A stretch of 64,000 nt of DNA from Triatoma infestans (taxonomy: Eukaryota > Arthropoda > Insecta > Hemiptera > Reduviidae), in contig JAAEAF010006130.1 of the NCBI GenBank assembly GCA_011037195.1, positions 1 through 64,000 of the forward strand, written 5' to 3'. The notes under the pieces were generated by a model. The model ran no database searches. It had not been told where the DNA came from and saw only the letters and a list, made by a program, of their open reading frames with translations. Each line of letters starts with the position of its first letter. Position 1 is the stretch's first letter. Positions 1 through 9,690 of the stretch are shown piece after piece. The position numbers and the translations under genes are program-made.

Positions 1-158
1 ACTTTATTAATATGGTAAAATAAATAGTGTTTTTGAATAACAAAAAATGTTTTACTTTTTATTTCTTTCTATTTATTCAACTTAATAACTTTAGTGTTAA
101 CTGATACTTACTGATACTCTATTTATTATATGGAAAATAAAGAAATTGGAATTGATTA

Positions 159-1142
159 ATTAAAAAATCTGATGTGAAACACTCACACAACTTTCTCTTA
201 CTCCTGTTCTCAAAAATTATAATTGACAAATGTGTACCAAATTTAAAGAAATTCGTCGAAAATTGAAAAAAAAGTTCAGTAAAAAAAAAAAAGCACTTTC
301 GGTTTACTAATTTTTATTAAAACTCAGAATTTTGCCCATCTATTTATTTCGAATTAATTTTGTTTGGATGATAGTACTGTATAATCAACTATGATAATAC
401 TTTAGAGAAAAACATAACCCGACTTCTCCACCAAAAGGGCCCTTAAATGAATTTTCCCAGAGAAATGTTTTAAATAAAAGATGTAGATCTTTTTATGTTT
501 AGTTTATATGCGAAGTTTCATGAAAATCGTCGAAGCCATTTTTGAGAAAATCGCGAAAAAGTGAAGAAATCATTTAGTGTTAAAATAAACGCACTTCCGG
601 TTATCCGATTTTTTTCAAACTCGGAATTTCAATAACATATTTAATTCTTATTAACATTATTAAGAAGGTAGAATTGTTTAATAAACTGCAATAGCACTTT
701 AGATGAAAACCTAACCCCACCCCTCCCCCGGAAGTGCCCTTAATGAATTTTCCCGGAGAAATGTTACAAATAAAAGTTGTAGCTTTTTGTATTTGTAGTT
801 GATACGTCAAGTTTAAAGAAAGTCTTCGGAGCCATTTTTGTGAAAATTGCAAAAACGTAAAAAAGCCAACTAGTAAAGTGGTACTTCCGGTTGAGGATTT
901 TTGACAGATAACATACTGTCAGATCCCATGGTGATACCTAAAAGGAATATCAAGTTTCAACTTTCTACGGTTTTTCATTTTTGAGCTATGCTGTTCAAAT
1001 ACACACATAGACCATTTGCTAAAAACCACTTGTTTGGTGTCAGGGGACCTCAAAACGGATATTTCCGATGAAAACTCGTTATCGAAAATTTGACACGATT
1101 ACAATACTTCCTCTTACTAGGAGTAAGAGAAAGTAAAAAGTA
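159..1142 (-). repeat. Family A repeat, near-complete copy
   Basis: Near full-length copy of the approximately 1-kb Family A repeat, read on the minus strand. The minus-strand start carries actttctcttactcc, then the conserved TTTTCACCGGAAAT block, a short microsatellite and tandem modules each starting near a CTTCCGG motif (about 880, 595 and 297). The 3' end reads TTTCACATCAGA followed by T's. The 9-mer aattgatta occurs just outside both ends (150-158 and 1143-1151) and may be a target duplication. The modules contain stops in all frames, so a short open frame at 601-852 is judged chance. Seen: homology to the copies at 39, 41, 53, 54 and 60 kb. Inferred: a non-autonomous mobile element of unknown class. 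Confidence 0.8.
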
Positions 1143-1193
1143 AATTGATTACGACAATTAATTTCATACAATTACTCCTTTTTAAGCAGTTTA

Positions 1194-1637
1194 TGTTGTG
1201 TGATAGTTTTATAGAGTTGGTTACCGAGTAAAATATAAAAGACAAAAGTACATTGACGGAACTTGGTATATTGATTGAGAAAACAGAGTTCTGCAAGGAC
1301 TTTATACTGACTGGTATAAAGAGCGGTAGCGTGAATAGATATGACAGACTGAACTTGGCAGAGTTTTGGTGATGGTGATGTTTTCTTCGTGGACTGTGTG
1401 TATAAGACTGAATGTTTGAGTGCCCTTATATATGGCTTCCTGAAAATCCCATACTTCTAGGGGCTGAGATAGGCGGATCCCTTGTATTTCTCCTATGGTG
1501 ATGAATTGAATATTGCGGTAGGGAGACGCGTTTCGCCTTACGGGATGTATTTAGTGACGTAGTAGCTGGGCGGATGACGTAGCAGTTTGAAGTTTGCCTT
1601 ATGTTTACTGCTGCAGGCAACTCTCATTAAATGTACA
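1194..1637 (-). mobile_element. LTR-like sequence (solo LTR candidate)
   Basis: On the minus strand this segment starts TGTACATTTAATG and ends CACAACA, giving the TGT...ACA ends expected of an LTR. It has a TATA-like box (1426-1433) and, about 120 bp downstream, AGTATAAAGTCCTTGCAG (1291-1308). That block is shared with LTR-like segments at 3.5, 13.4, 17.0 and 33.3 kb. It has no coding capacity and no recognisable internal retrovirus-like region beside it. I could not identify a matching 4-6 bp target duplication, so the boundaries are approximate. It could instead be another promoter-bearing repeat. Confidence 0.5.
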
Positions 1638-3299
1638 ATTATTTTGATTTATGTTAATATTTATTGCAGTTGTTCATAAACAATTTCTCTTAATTTTATG
1701 ACTTATTTTACTGAAGTTTAATGAAATAATTAGCAGACAGCTTTGGGAAACCTAAATAAGTATTATCACATTTGAGTAGTTGGACAGTCAGGCAATAAAG
1801 ACTACACAGCAGCGGTCGTCTTGATCTGAATAGTCTTCAAGACCCTGAGTCATATCAGAGTCCTTTTTCTAACAATAGCAATATGACTAGATTTATGCAA
1901 TGCATAACCCCGACAATATTACTTTTACAGATTGATGAAAAAGAAAGGACACTGTATATGTTGATGCACCTGAAGAGTTTATTGCGTCGCGTGTTCTTCT
2001 CCTTGAAATATCAACGCCTATAGGGTTCATGTTGTAGTTGCTCCTCATACTATTAAGTATGATTAAAAGCCCAGAACGGAAAATGTACTCGCTCTGAAGT
2101 CGGTGCAACAATAGATCTATTGAGATTACGTTTACCAACACTTCCTGAACAACCCTCTTACTTAATGTAATCTACATATTAATTACGTAAATAAACCTAT
2201 TTAAGTGATGAGCAAATAGAACAAAAACCAGCATGAAACAGAATAAAAACTTGGCATTTATAGAAATAAAAACAAACATTTCTAGACATAAAACAACGCT
2301 CTCAGCACAATATATTGAAAACAATTGGAAAACCATTAGAAATGGAAACAGCCTCTGTTCGTGCCTTTTTAATTAATTATCATGTAGCAGCAGCTTGGCC
2401 TGCAAGTTAGGAGGAGGGGAATTAGTATAGTAAAATGGCGGTTTATTGTTTGCCGTTACTGCTAAAAATCCCAGGATTTGAAGTTCGCAGTTTATTTTTC
2501 TTGGAACACGCAACGCACTAGTTACGTATAAGATACATATACGATAATCAGAGTCAAAAACTGATGCTGTTTAATGTTTTAATTAACTTTTGGAATTCAT
2601 TTTATAGTTAACTTTGTGTCTATGAATCCAACTATTCAAGGAATATTTAAAGAGCAACCACTGATTTACACTTAATCAAATCAAAGTTGATGAATCTATG
2701 AATGACTAATAAGCAGTTTTTTTTTCGCACAATATCGCTTTCAGAAAAAGAGGAAAGCAATATGAAATTTCTAACATTTTTAACATTATAATTTAGCATT
2801 GGGATAACGAAAAGAGGATGTCTCAATTGCTCACAATCACCACTATCCTATTCTTTCTAGTATGAAATCCCTTCGGCTAACTGATGTTGACCACTAGCAC
2901 AGAGCATATAAGTAATTCTAGTGCTCACAAGAAGACCGCCTGAGAAACATTCCTCAACGCACATTGGAAAAAAATCTCTTAGTGACAAACGACATGCAGC
3001 AATCAACTATGCAAATGTCCTGCAAAGACCACTATCAGCCAGAACCAATAAGTTCATATGAGCTACCTGAGCTTACAGTGCCAACAGAGCCACCGTAACT
3101 CTTAAAGTCGCCCGGCCCGTAATGAGTAGTTCTGCATAAATTGACTGGTTTGCAATCATGTCAATTTATTCAAAAAAATTTCGGACTATTCGTCTTCTTG
3201 ATGCCAAACCACTAGCCGTCAACTCCTTCTTAATCTCTCCGTTTCCTTCTCTGAAGAGATATTTAAAAATCTTTACTCTTCAACCTGGCTTGGCCATTT
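1638..3299. other. Unassigned AT-rich DNA
   Basis: No open frame above about 85 codons with recognisable content, no repeat shared with the rest of the window and no RNA gene were seen. The part at 2830-3125 is less AT-rich than its surroundings but I recognise nothing in it. Confidence 0.5.
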
Positions 3300-3381
3300 T
3301 AGGGGTAGTGAACCCCCACCACTCATCCACTCTAGCGGAGAGAAACAGCCCCTCTCGCAAAGAGAGGAGAGGAGAGGCTAG

Positions 3382-3412
<31 letters not shown>

Positions 3413-3628
3413 TAGGCAATGAGACATCATTCAGATAGAATTCTGTTGATTTACACATCAGTTTAGCATCGCTCCGTTCATATCTTCTTAGCCACGTCAG
3501 CCTGTCAGTTCAGTTCAGTTCAGTTAGTGTAAAGTCCTTGGCAGTCAGTCATATACATATATATCAATTACATATCTTAAACCAAATCTTAAGCTGTTAT
3601 TTATCACTCATCAAGCAACACCCTTACA
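3300..3628 (+). mobile_element. LTR-like tandem unit 1
   Basis: First of two direct copies separated by 8 bp. It begins with a small palindrome (GGGG-TAGTGA-ACCCC), runs through a CTCTC/GAGAG stem, a (TA)n run at about 3381-3404 and the block TGTAAAGTCCTTGGCAGT (about 3529-3546), and ends CACCCTTACA. With the next unit's TGTAGG start this suggests TGT...ACA LTR ends. The order (TATA-like run, then AAAGTCC block, then 3' end) matches the other LTR-like segments in the window. Two adjacent LTRs with no internal region could come from recombination or a tandem insertion. Confidence 0.5.
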
Positions 3629-3636
3629 TTGGATGA

Positions 3637-3980
3637 TGTAGGGGGTAGTGAACCCCCACCACTCATCCACTCTAGCTGAGAGAAACTGCCCCTCTTGCAA
3701 AGAGAGGAGAGGCTCGGCCAGTATATATATATATATATGAGAGATAGGCAATGAGACATTATTCAGATAGAATTCTGTTGATTTACACATCAGTTTAACA
3801 TCGCTCCGTTCATATCTTCTTAGCCACGTCAGTCTGTCAGTTCAGTTCAGTTCAGTTAGTGTAAAGTCCTTGGCAGTCAGTCATATACATATATATCAAT
3901 TATATATCGTAAACCAAATCTTAAGGTGTTATTTATCACTCATCAAGCAACAACCTACATCTCCTCACAACACCCTTACA
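3637..3980 (+). mobile_element. LTR-like tandem unit 2
   Basis: Second direct copy, highly similar to the unit at 3300-3628. It starts TGTAGGGGGTAGTG and ends CACCCTTACA. It shares the palindromic start, a shorter (TA)n run near 3722-3738, the triple TCAGT run and the AAAGTCCTTGGCAGT block near 3865. Copy-specific substitutions and a longer insert before the end show the two units have diverged. No coding sequence is present. Confidence 0.5.
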
Positions 3981-5188
3981 GCCATCCACTACCCAATCAC
4001 TTGTACAAGGAGAAGTTAATTTTCATATCTCAGGGGTTATATTACTTTTTAGTATTCGGGCTACAACTTCAAGATCCTCTCTATCCTATTCCACGCCACC
4101 TGATCATTAGCAAAAAAGAGGGTAGAAAAATGTTCTTTTTCTATGGAACGGAAGACCCAATCTTCCGCACTTAGTCAGCCAATCGGGCAGAGTCTGACAA
4201 GATATACTTCAAATTTTGTGCGAACTATAAAATAGCCTTGCTTTAAACCTTTGGATACATGAAAAGATTGTAACAAGCTATAATTTTGTTAATTGTTCAA
4301 TTTATTTTCACTATACACCTTACGGTACCGCTAATATGGGTCTATCCTCGCTACTGGCCTGTTTCTAGAGCGCTATAGACTTCTGTTATCATCTTTTCAA
4401 TAACCACAGTTATAAAAACTATTACTATTATTATTATTTCTAATATTAATTAAAAATCCACTAAGTATATTTGTGTTAACTATTATTATTAAATATAATA
4501 TTTTCTAGCGTATAGAATGAAGTACAGAATTAAATATAGTCAAACTATTTTGGCTATCTTCAACTAGCTATACTATAACATATTGTAAACCTTAGCCTGA
4601 AGGGTTTTGATCCTAACTATATGTTCCTATTATAACTAGGTATGTTAGTGTTCATCCAAACTTCATAGAGGATCAGCAATCTTACTCAAGGATCAGTATT
4701 GTCCTAAAACAAGGCTGGTATGTTGTCTCAGGGATGCTAATTTGCAATACAAACATGTAACATACATACACAAACACACACACAAATATATGTTTGGGTA
4801 AATCCTACAGATGTTTACTTGCCGTTGGGGTTGGGGTACATGTATGTATGTATGTATAAGAAACATTGTCTTAACCAAAACTTATGTTTGTATGTTTAGT
4901 ATATATTCATCCAATTTCCAATAAAAACTAATTAAATTCTAATTAGTTAAATTTCGATAGACAATTTGTAGACAACAAAACAAAAAATCTTTATTATCTA
5001 TAAAAATATATTTTTTAATAAATAATCACAAAGGAAAAAACAAAAAAATTGTTAAATATGGGATTTGCACCAAATTCTATAGACTTCTGCAATTATTTAC
5101 ACAATTTATTCGAGTAATTTTCTTTAATATTTACTAACATTTAACTTGGCATGTAAAAGATGGTAGAGGTTTTCATATATAGGGGAGG
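3981..5188. other. Unassigned DNA with a 48-bp dispersed repeat
   Basis: Mostly AT-rich sequence with a short (TATG)n run at about 4842-4858. The stretch 4335-4382 (core CTCGCTACTGGC, then GTTTCTAGAGCGCTA) recurs almost unchanged at 5347-5394. No gene is recognisable. Confidence 0.45.
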
Positions 5189-5649
5189 GTGGGGCTTGTT
5201 GTTACAGTGTAATTTTTTAAAAATCGGCTGAGAGTAGCACATGCTAAGTGGTCAAAGTTAAGAAATATGCGAGTGCTGTTTGTTGTAACCAGTTCCCGCT
5301 AAGATTCTGTTGCATATGGCGGCATTGGGTGATTTTGCTCGAGAGCTAGTATGAGTCTGTCCTCGCTACTGGCTTGTTTCTAGAGCGCTAGAAACCGAAG
5401 TCCAGCGCTAGAACTGTCTTCTCAAAAGTCCTGGAAACCGAAAGCTGTGATCTGAAAACTAGTAAAGGTAAGGCTTTCATATTTATGCTGTTAATTCATA
5501 CATCCTTAACAATAATTTCAATCCAATATGGTTGCGCTAGTATTCTTTGACATATGTGTTTACGGATTCATTAGTGAAATAGCGTCAGTGGGGTTAGTTT
5601 TTATACTTGGTTGAAGCATGTTGTTACAGTGTAACAACTTGCCCCACTG
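5189..5649. mobile_element. TIR-bearing DNA transposon remnant (MITE-like)
   Basis: The left edge reads GTGGGGCTTGTTGTTACAG and the right edge is the inverted complement, GTGGGGCAAGTTGTTACAC, so the ends form terminal inverted repeats of about 24 bp with few mismatches. The 460-bp interior has no usable reading frame and carries the second copy of the 48-bp repeat (5347-5394). The right end overlaps the start of an open frame ending in a decayed PHD-like zinc finger, so it may be the edge of a larger decayed transposon. The superfamily is not established. Confidence 0.45.
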
Positions 5650-6003
5650 CATATCTTAAATCAAATTATAGCAGATCTTGAAAGGAATGAAGCCAAAAAC
5701 GAGAAAGCTGGCAATTCTAACAAAAAAGAAAATCTGTGTCTCCAAAGCTGCGAAGAAGAATCAAAAAAAAATAATTTGCCATCACCAAGTTCCGGCGAAG
5801 AAGATGAGAACTGGCTGTGCCTGAAATCTCTAAAACCATGGCCGCGGTCAAAAGGTGGAGAAAATTGGGTTGAATGCATGCAGTGCAAAAGATGGGCCCA
5901 TTCAAAATGTGTTAAAAATGACCTTAGATATATTTGCCGCAATTGTAACTCGGACTTAGAGACGAGTAGTGACAGTGAAGAGAATGAATGTTCAAGCATT
6001 TAA
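5635..6003 (+). pseudogene. Decayed PHD-like zinc-finger fragment, transposase-related
   Basis: The frame is open from 5635 to a stop at 6003, without a convincing start codon; the first ATG lies inside the finger. The C-terminal part reads ENWVECMQCKRWAHSKC, then YICRNC, then an acidic-serine tail ending SSI. This is the WxxCxxCxxWxHxxC...YxCxxC pattern of the PHD-like domain at the C terminus of many pogo/Tigger-like transposases. The first CxxC of the finger appears broken (CLKS instead of CxxC). No catalytic DDE region is visible upstream. It sits between two TIR elements, which fits a transposon origin. An exon of a host PHD gene is possible but less likely. Confidence 0.5.
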
Positions 6004-6004
6004 G

Positions 6005-6112
6005 TTTGTAGTCGTCGACCGGTTTCGGGCGTTCGCCCATCTTCAGGATGCGTTTGTCAGAAAGTGTGATAACACAGACTTGCACAGAGTAAATTCAGTT
6101 TACATACTGAAA
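6005..6112 (-). repeat. Family B hairpin element, truncated copy
   Basis: Truncated copy of Family B. On the minus strand it contains the unique middle (TTTRCTCTGTGCAAGTCTGTG), the CTGAAGATGGGCGAACGCCC stem and the GAAACCGGTCGACGAC block, but lacks the distal arm with CACGGAAAATGTCTCTGA and the 3' tail. It abuts the stop codon of the zinc-finger frame. No target duplication is visible. Confidence 0.7.
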
Positions 6113-6250
6113 AAATTTATAATCAATTTTATATAAATACACAAACTTAGATAAATGAACTTAACAATTGAAAAAGATTCAGAGTTCTTAGATTTTTTTT
6201 TAATTGTTACTTGATGTTGTAATATATTCGGTAATATAAATGATAAAATA

Positions 6251-6784
6251 CAGTGAAAAACTTTTAACACGAAACTCAGGGTCCCGAAATATTTTTTCGT
6301 GTTAAACGATAAAATAGCGGTTTGTTTTCGTCCCGATTTCTCTGCCACTGCGCACGTAAAAAAATAAGTTATAAATTACAAAAAAAAAAAAGAAAATCGC
6401 TTATTCAAACACAACAACACAAAATTTACCAAATTCGAAAACTAATTGAAATGTTTTGAAAAATGGCGGTGACTTAATCTGCTCAAAGACAAGCGAAAAA
6501 CCTAGCAACAGTGGCACCCATTATTCCGTCTAACGAAAAAATTGTTTATTTTGTTCCGCCTAACAAAAAAAAAGCCAAAAAATCTGCGTGACGATGTGAC
6601 TGCAGAAAACAGGTATATTTTGTTCGTCCAAAAAATGAAATCTTTTCGTGTTAAGCGATATTTGTTTCATGTTAAAAGAAAAAAAAATGTATGAAATTAC
6701 ATAGTATTTTGTCTGGACCGCAGTATGATTTCGTGTTCACCGATTTTTCATGTTAAGCGTTTTCGTGTTAAACGTTTTTCACTG
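6251..6784. mobile_element. pogo/Tigger-like MITE with TA target duplication
   Basis: The element begins CAGTGAAAAACTTTTAACAC and ends with the inverted complement of CAGTGAAAAACGTTTAACAC. About 23 of the first 24 positions pair as terminal inverted repeats. Both sides carry TA (6249-6250 and 6785-6786). CAGT-type ends with TA duplication are characteristic of the pogo/Tigger branch of Tc1-mariner. The interior (534 bp in total) is non-coding and has subterminal direct repeats TCGTGTTAARCGATA at 6297-6311 and 6646-6660, possible transposase-binding sites. Confidence 0.8.
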
Positions 6785-6944
6785 TATTTTATTTACATTC
6801 ACAATTTTTACAAGAATATATAAGAAGTTTTATACATGGAAAAGAATGAATAAGCCAGGCCATTTTACGAGCTTGAAACAGGTCAACTCGATACTGGTTG
6901 GATATACTTCTGGAAATCAGTAGCCTAAACAAGGTTTTTCTAGC

Positions 6945-7475
6945 TAGCGAGGCGGCTGATCGTTTTGCCCTGGAAGGGCTCTGTAGGAACGATTATAGGA
7001 CCTGAACTTTTCTACGGTATGCAAAATGCCATATGAGTGCAGCCATCAGAAAATAGTTGATAAAAAGAATGCAGATCAAAAGAATGGTTGATAAAAAATC
7101 CCAGGGCAGAGGCAGGCGAAAAAATTGTTTAACAGCTACTCACCCAGGCTTACTGCAGAACTACTCCAACCAGCATCATAACGGATGACTATAGAACTTA
7201 TTGGCCACTGTAGACTTAACAAGCATATGCTTTGCATGGATATTGCAATGGCTAGAGTGCAATGTTTGTCAGTAAGAAGGAGAAACAGTACTTGCACATA
7301 CTGTGTCAGTATGAGGGGCTTGTGTCTGGCTGAGAGACTCTGCGTCTTTGGGGAGGAGAAACTAAGCCTTTTTAGCTTTACCCAGGAGTCTCTTTCCAGA
7401 CTCCAAAGTCTAATATAAACATACAGGACTAGAGAAGGTACTGCAACTTGTGGGTGCCACAATGAACCATAGGGG
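6945..7475 (+). pseudogene. R1/LOA-like LINE 3' coding end, degenerate
   Basis: Frame-shifted plus-strand remnant of the C-terminal part of a non-LTR retrotransposon polyprotein. EAADRFALEGS (about 6949) resembles the end of an RNase H domain, followed by FIGPE-like TIIGPELF. LIGHCRLNKHM (about 7200) is the conserved segment before the zinc knuckle. Where CxxC...H...C is expected only partial residues survive, then FGEEKLSLFSFTQESLSRL. Several stops and frame changes show it is dead. It belongs to the same broad LINE group as the minus-strand remnant at 56.8 kb. Confidence 0.7.
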
Positions 7476-7714
7476 TCGCAGTGGTGTAGACAATAATAGC
7501 CAACCTGCATGAATCTAATTTATTCTATACTGAACCAAAATAAAAATACTATAACTTCAGTATTTACTATTTTGAATTATTATTAAATAGAATAGATAAT
7601 AGATTTTAATAGCCATATCTTTTCAAACAAAAGTTACTTGCCAAATGTTGTTATCTATAATATTCTACACTGAATTATTTGAAATGTAATTGGGTGATGT
7701 TGTGTTGTATTTTT

Positions 7715-7990
7715 GTAGTAGCACGAGCGGTTTACTAAAAGGGCTTGCAAGTATATATGTTTAAGAGAGAAGTATCAGAAATAAGAAAGTAGTCACCACT
7801 GCTAACAATAAATATATTCTAATAAAATAATAACTACAAGTTATTTGCAAAGATATTATAAACTTATTAATATATTGTGGAACTGTACTGATTCTAAGAT
7901 AGCGATTCCTGAATGTTCTGGCTTGAATGTCTGTTTTTAGAAGTGTATTGAAGGAATGTCTTCTAATTGTTCGTTCAAATCCTCCCCTGT
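7715..7990 (-). repeat. Family D repeat, copy 1
   Basis: Direct-orientation partner of 63445-63705, with long near-identical blocks such as TTAAGAGAGAAGTAT and ATAACTACAAGTTATTTGCA. On the minus strand both copies end CTACTACAAA followed by an A/C-rich tail, which would fit the 3' end of a retroposon. A 101-codon minus-strand frame (7761-8066) crosses this copy but is broken in the other copy, so I do not call a gene. Confidence 0.6.
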
Positions 7991-8735
7991 GAGAAGAAGG
8001 GGTAGACAATGCTATCAAGTTCATGAACTCTAAAAGATAGTGGTGTTCTTCTACCCTTTTTGCCAAGGGAATGTCACATTTTCTTCATAATTTTGATTAT
8101 TTGAAATTAAATATATTTTCACATTTCTTGCATCCATCACATATTCTTGTAACATGATAATGTGAAATGTGAGGATATGTAGAAAAATTGTTTAATAATG
8201 GACCTCCCAATTGACTAACACCACATAGGAGGGAGGGAAAAAGTTGTTGTAAGTCTAGAAACGAAATATAACTCTCTAAAATCTCATTATTCTCTCCTCT
8301 CAGGAAGTTAACTGGCGGGAGAAGTGCTATTATTCAAAAAAATATTATATTACAAGCCGTGTACTTAGGATAGCGCCAAATTCAAATACAATCCAGACCA
8401 GCTGACTGGATTTAGTTCCCTGAATACTTACTAAGGTCTCAGCTTTCTCACAACTTCAGGAAAATCGTTTTTTCTAGAAAAATGTTCCAAACAAAGTTAG
8501 CCGATATTTCTTTATACTATCTAAGATTATATTGGATTCTTGGCAGTTTTTTATTTTTATCTTTATATTGTTTATTTATAAATTTTACAAATCTTCTTTT
8601 AATGCCACTTAAAAGAAAATGTTTCGTAACATATTTCTTTATTATAAGATATTTTCTTTAACTTTAAGAAAATCATTAAGAATCAGTAGCCGCAGTTATA
8701 GAGTAAGTAATACATTATAATGTAACTCATTCCTT
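7991..8735. other. Unassigned AT-rich DNA
   Basis: No gene, RNA or repeat shared with the rest of the window was recognised. Confidence 0.45.
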
Positions 8736-9690
8736 TTTCTTACTGATAGTAACAGGAAGTAGTGCTATTTCACTTTTTCTCTGGAAATACAGGTTTTGAG
8801 GTTTCCTAAGACCGAAAATGTAATTTTAGAAATTAGTTTGTGTATTTGTGTGTGTGTGTGTGTGTGTGTATATACAGTCAACAACCTCGAACACGGAAAA
8901 TTGCACAAAGTTCAAACTTGATATTTCGTTTAATTTCCACTAGGGTAGATTGTAGATTGTTGTAGGGGATTATTGCACTGCGACCTGAAAGATCTGTTAT
9001 GCCCCCAGAGCTTCTTACTGCACTGCCGAACTCTAAGCAGTGTTCTCTAGCTATAGATAACACTGCCCATCACCGGACAGTGAGCTGTAGAGGGCTCATA
9101 GGAACAGAAAACCTAAGGGCAGCATGCTGGATTCGATCTCGAGACCTCCGCGTTGCTAGTCCAGCGCGCTACCATTGAGCTAATCCCTTCCTTCTCCCTT
9201 GGCTCTCGCCAATTAACTAGGAACGGAGATCCCAGTTTGTGTACTGTGTTTGTCCTTGTCTATAAAGTGTAGAATGTATGTAGTTGTAAGTGTATTGTAT
9301 ACTGTTCTGATAAAGTGCATGGAGTACTGAGCTGTGGTAACCCGTGGGGTTACTACTCCCCAAGTAATTGCATGCAATAGATACCCCTTGCGCGCTTCCA
9401 CTAGGGTATCTGACAATAAGGTTTTGGTCAAAATTACACATCCAGAAATAACACTTTACTGAAATGGATTATTTAGGTTTTTTTCGCTTTCCACGAGCAA
9501 TTTTTGGACTCAAGCAATTTTCGTTAAAACTTAGTACACCAATTACAAATATAAAGAGCTACAATTTTTATTTGAATTTATTTTTCTGGAAAAATTCATT
9601 TAAGATGGGTTTTTGGGAGAGAGATTGGGTTATGCTTTTCTCTAAGATGCTATTTTAATGTATTCTATTAAATTCACATAATAATGAATA
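8736..9690 (+). repeat. Family A repeat, diverged, interrupted by a SINE
   Basis: Diverged plus-strand Family A copy in two parts. The 5' part (8736-8947) has the diverged start, the GGTTTTGAGG block, a (GT)n run at about 8844-8869 and the TTCAAACTTGATAT block. The second part (9396-9690) resumes with TCTGAC...GTCAAAAT and the first module (AAAGAGCTACAA, TTCATTTAAG). The 448 bp between them are a SINE flanked by a 13-bp duplication. A 64-codon frame at 9464-9658 is module sequence read by chance. Confidence 0.75.
8948..9395 (-). mobile_element. SINE-T, long form, with 13-bp target duplication
   Basis: Minus-strand tRNA-derived SINE. The tRNA-like head has an A box (TTAGCTCAATGG, around 9170-9182) and a B box (complement of GGATTCGATCT, 9129-9139). 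The loop CTAGCAA would place AGC at the anticodon, so an alanine-type tRNA ancestor is possible. The body carries the family signature CTGTCCGGTGATGGGCAGTG. Unlike short copies it has about 200 bp upstream of the head, shared with the copy at 59.5 kb. The insertion is bounded by ttccactagggta at 8935-8947 and 9396-9408, typical of LINE-mobilised retroposition. Confidence 0.85.

Noticed and set aside
5776..6003. Host PHD-finger gene starting at 5776
   Set aside because: The apparent start is a TTG, not ATG; the frame is open further upstream, and the finger has lost a cysteine pair. Transposon-derived remnant is the simpler reading.
6251..6784. Host regulatory island suggested by repeated TCGTGTTAA motifs
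   Set aside because: The motifs lie inside an element with paired TIRs and TA duplications, so a transposon explains them.
7761..8066. 101-codon minus-strand frame with a hydrophobic C-terminal stretch
   Set aside because: Most of it lies in Family D, and the second Family D copy breaks the frame, so coding conservation is absent.
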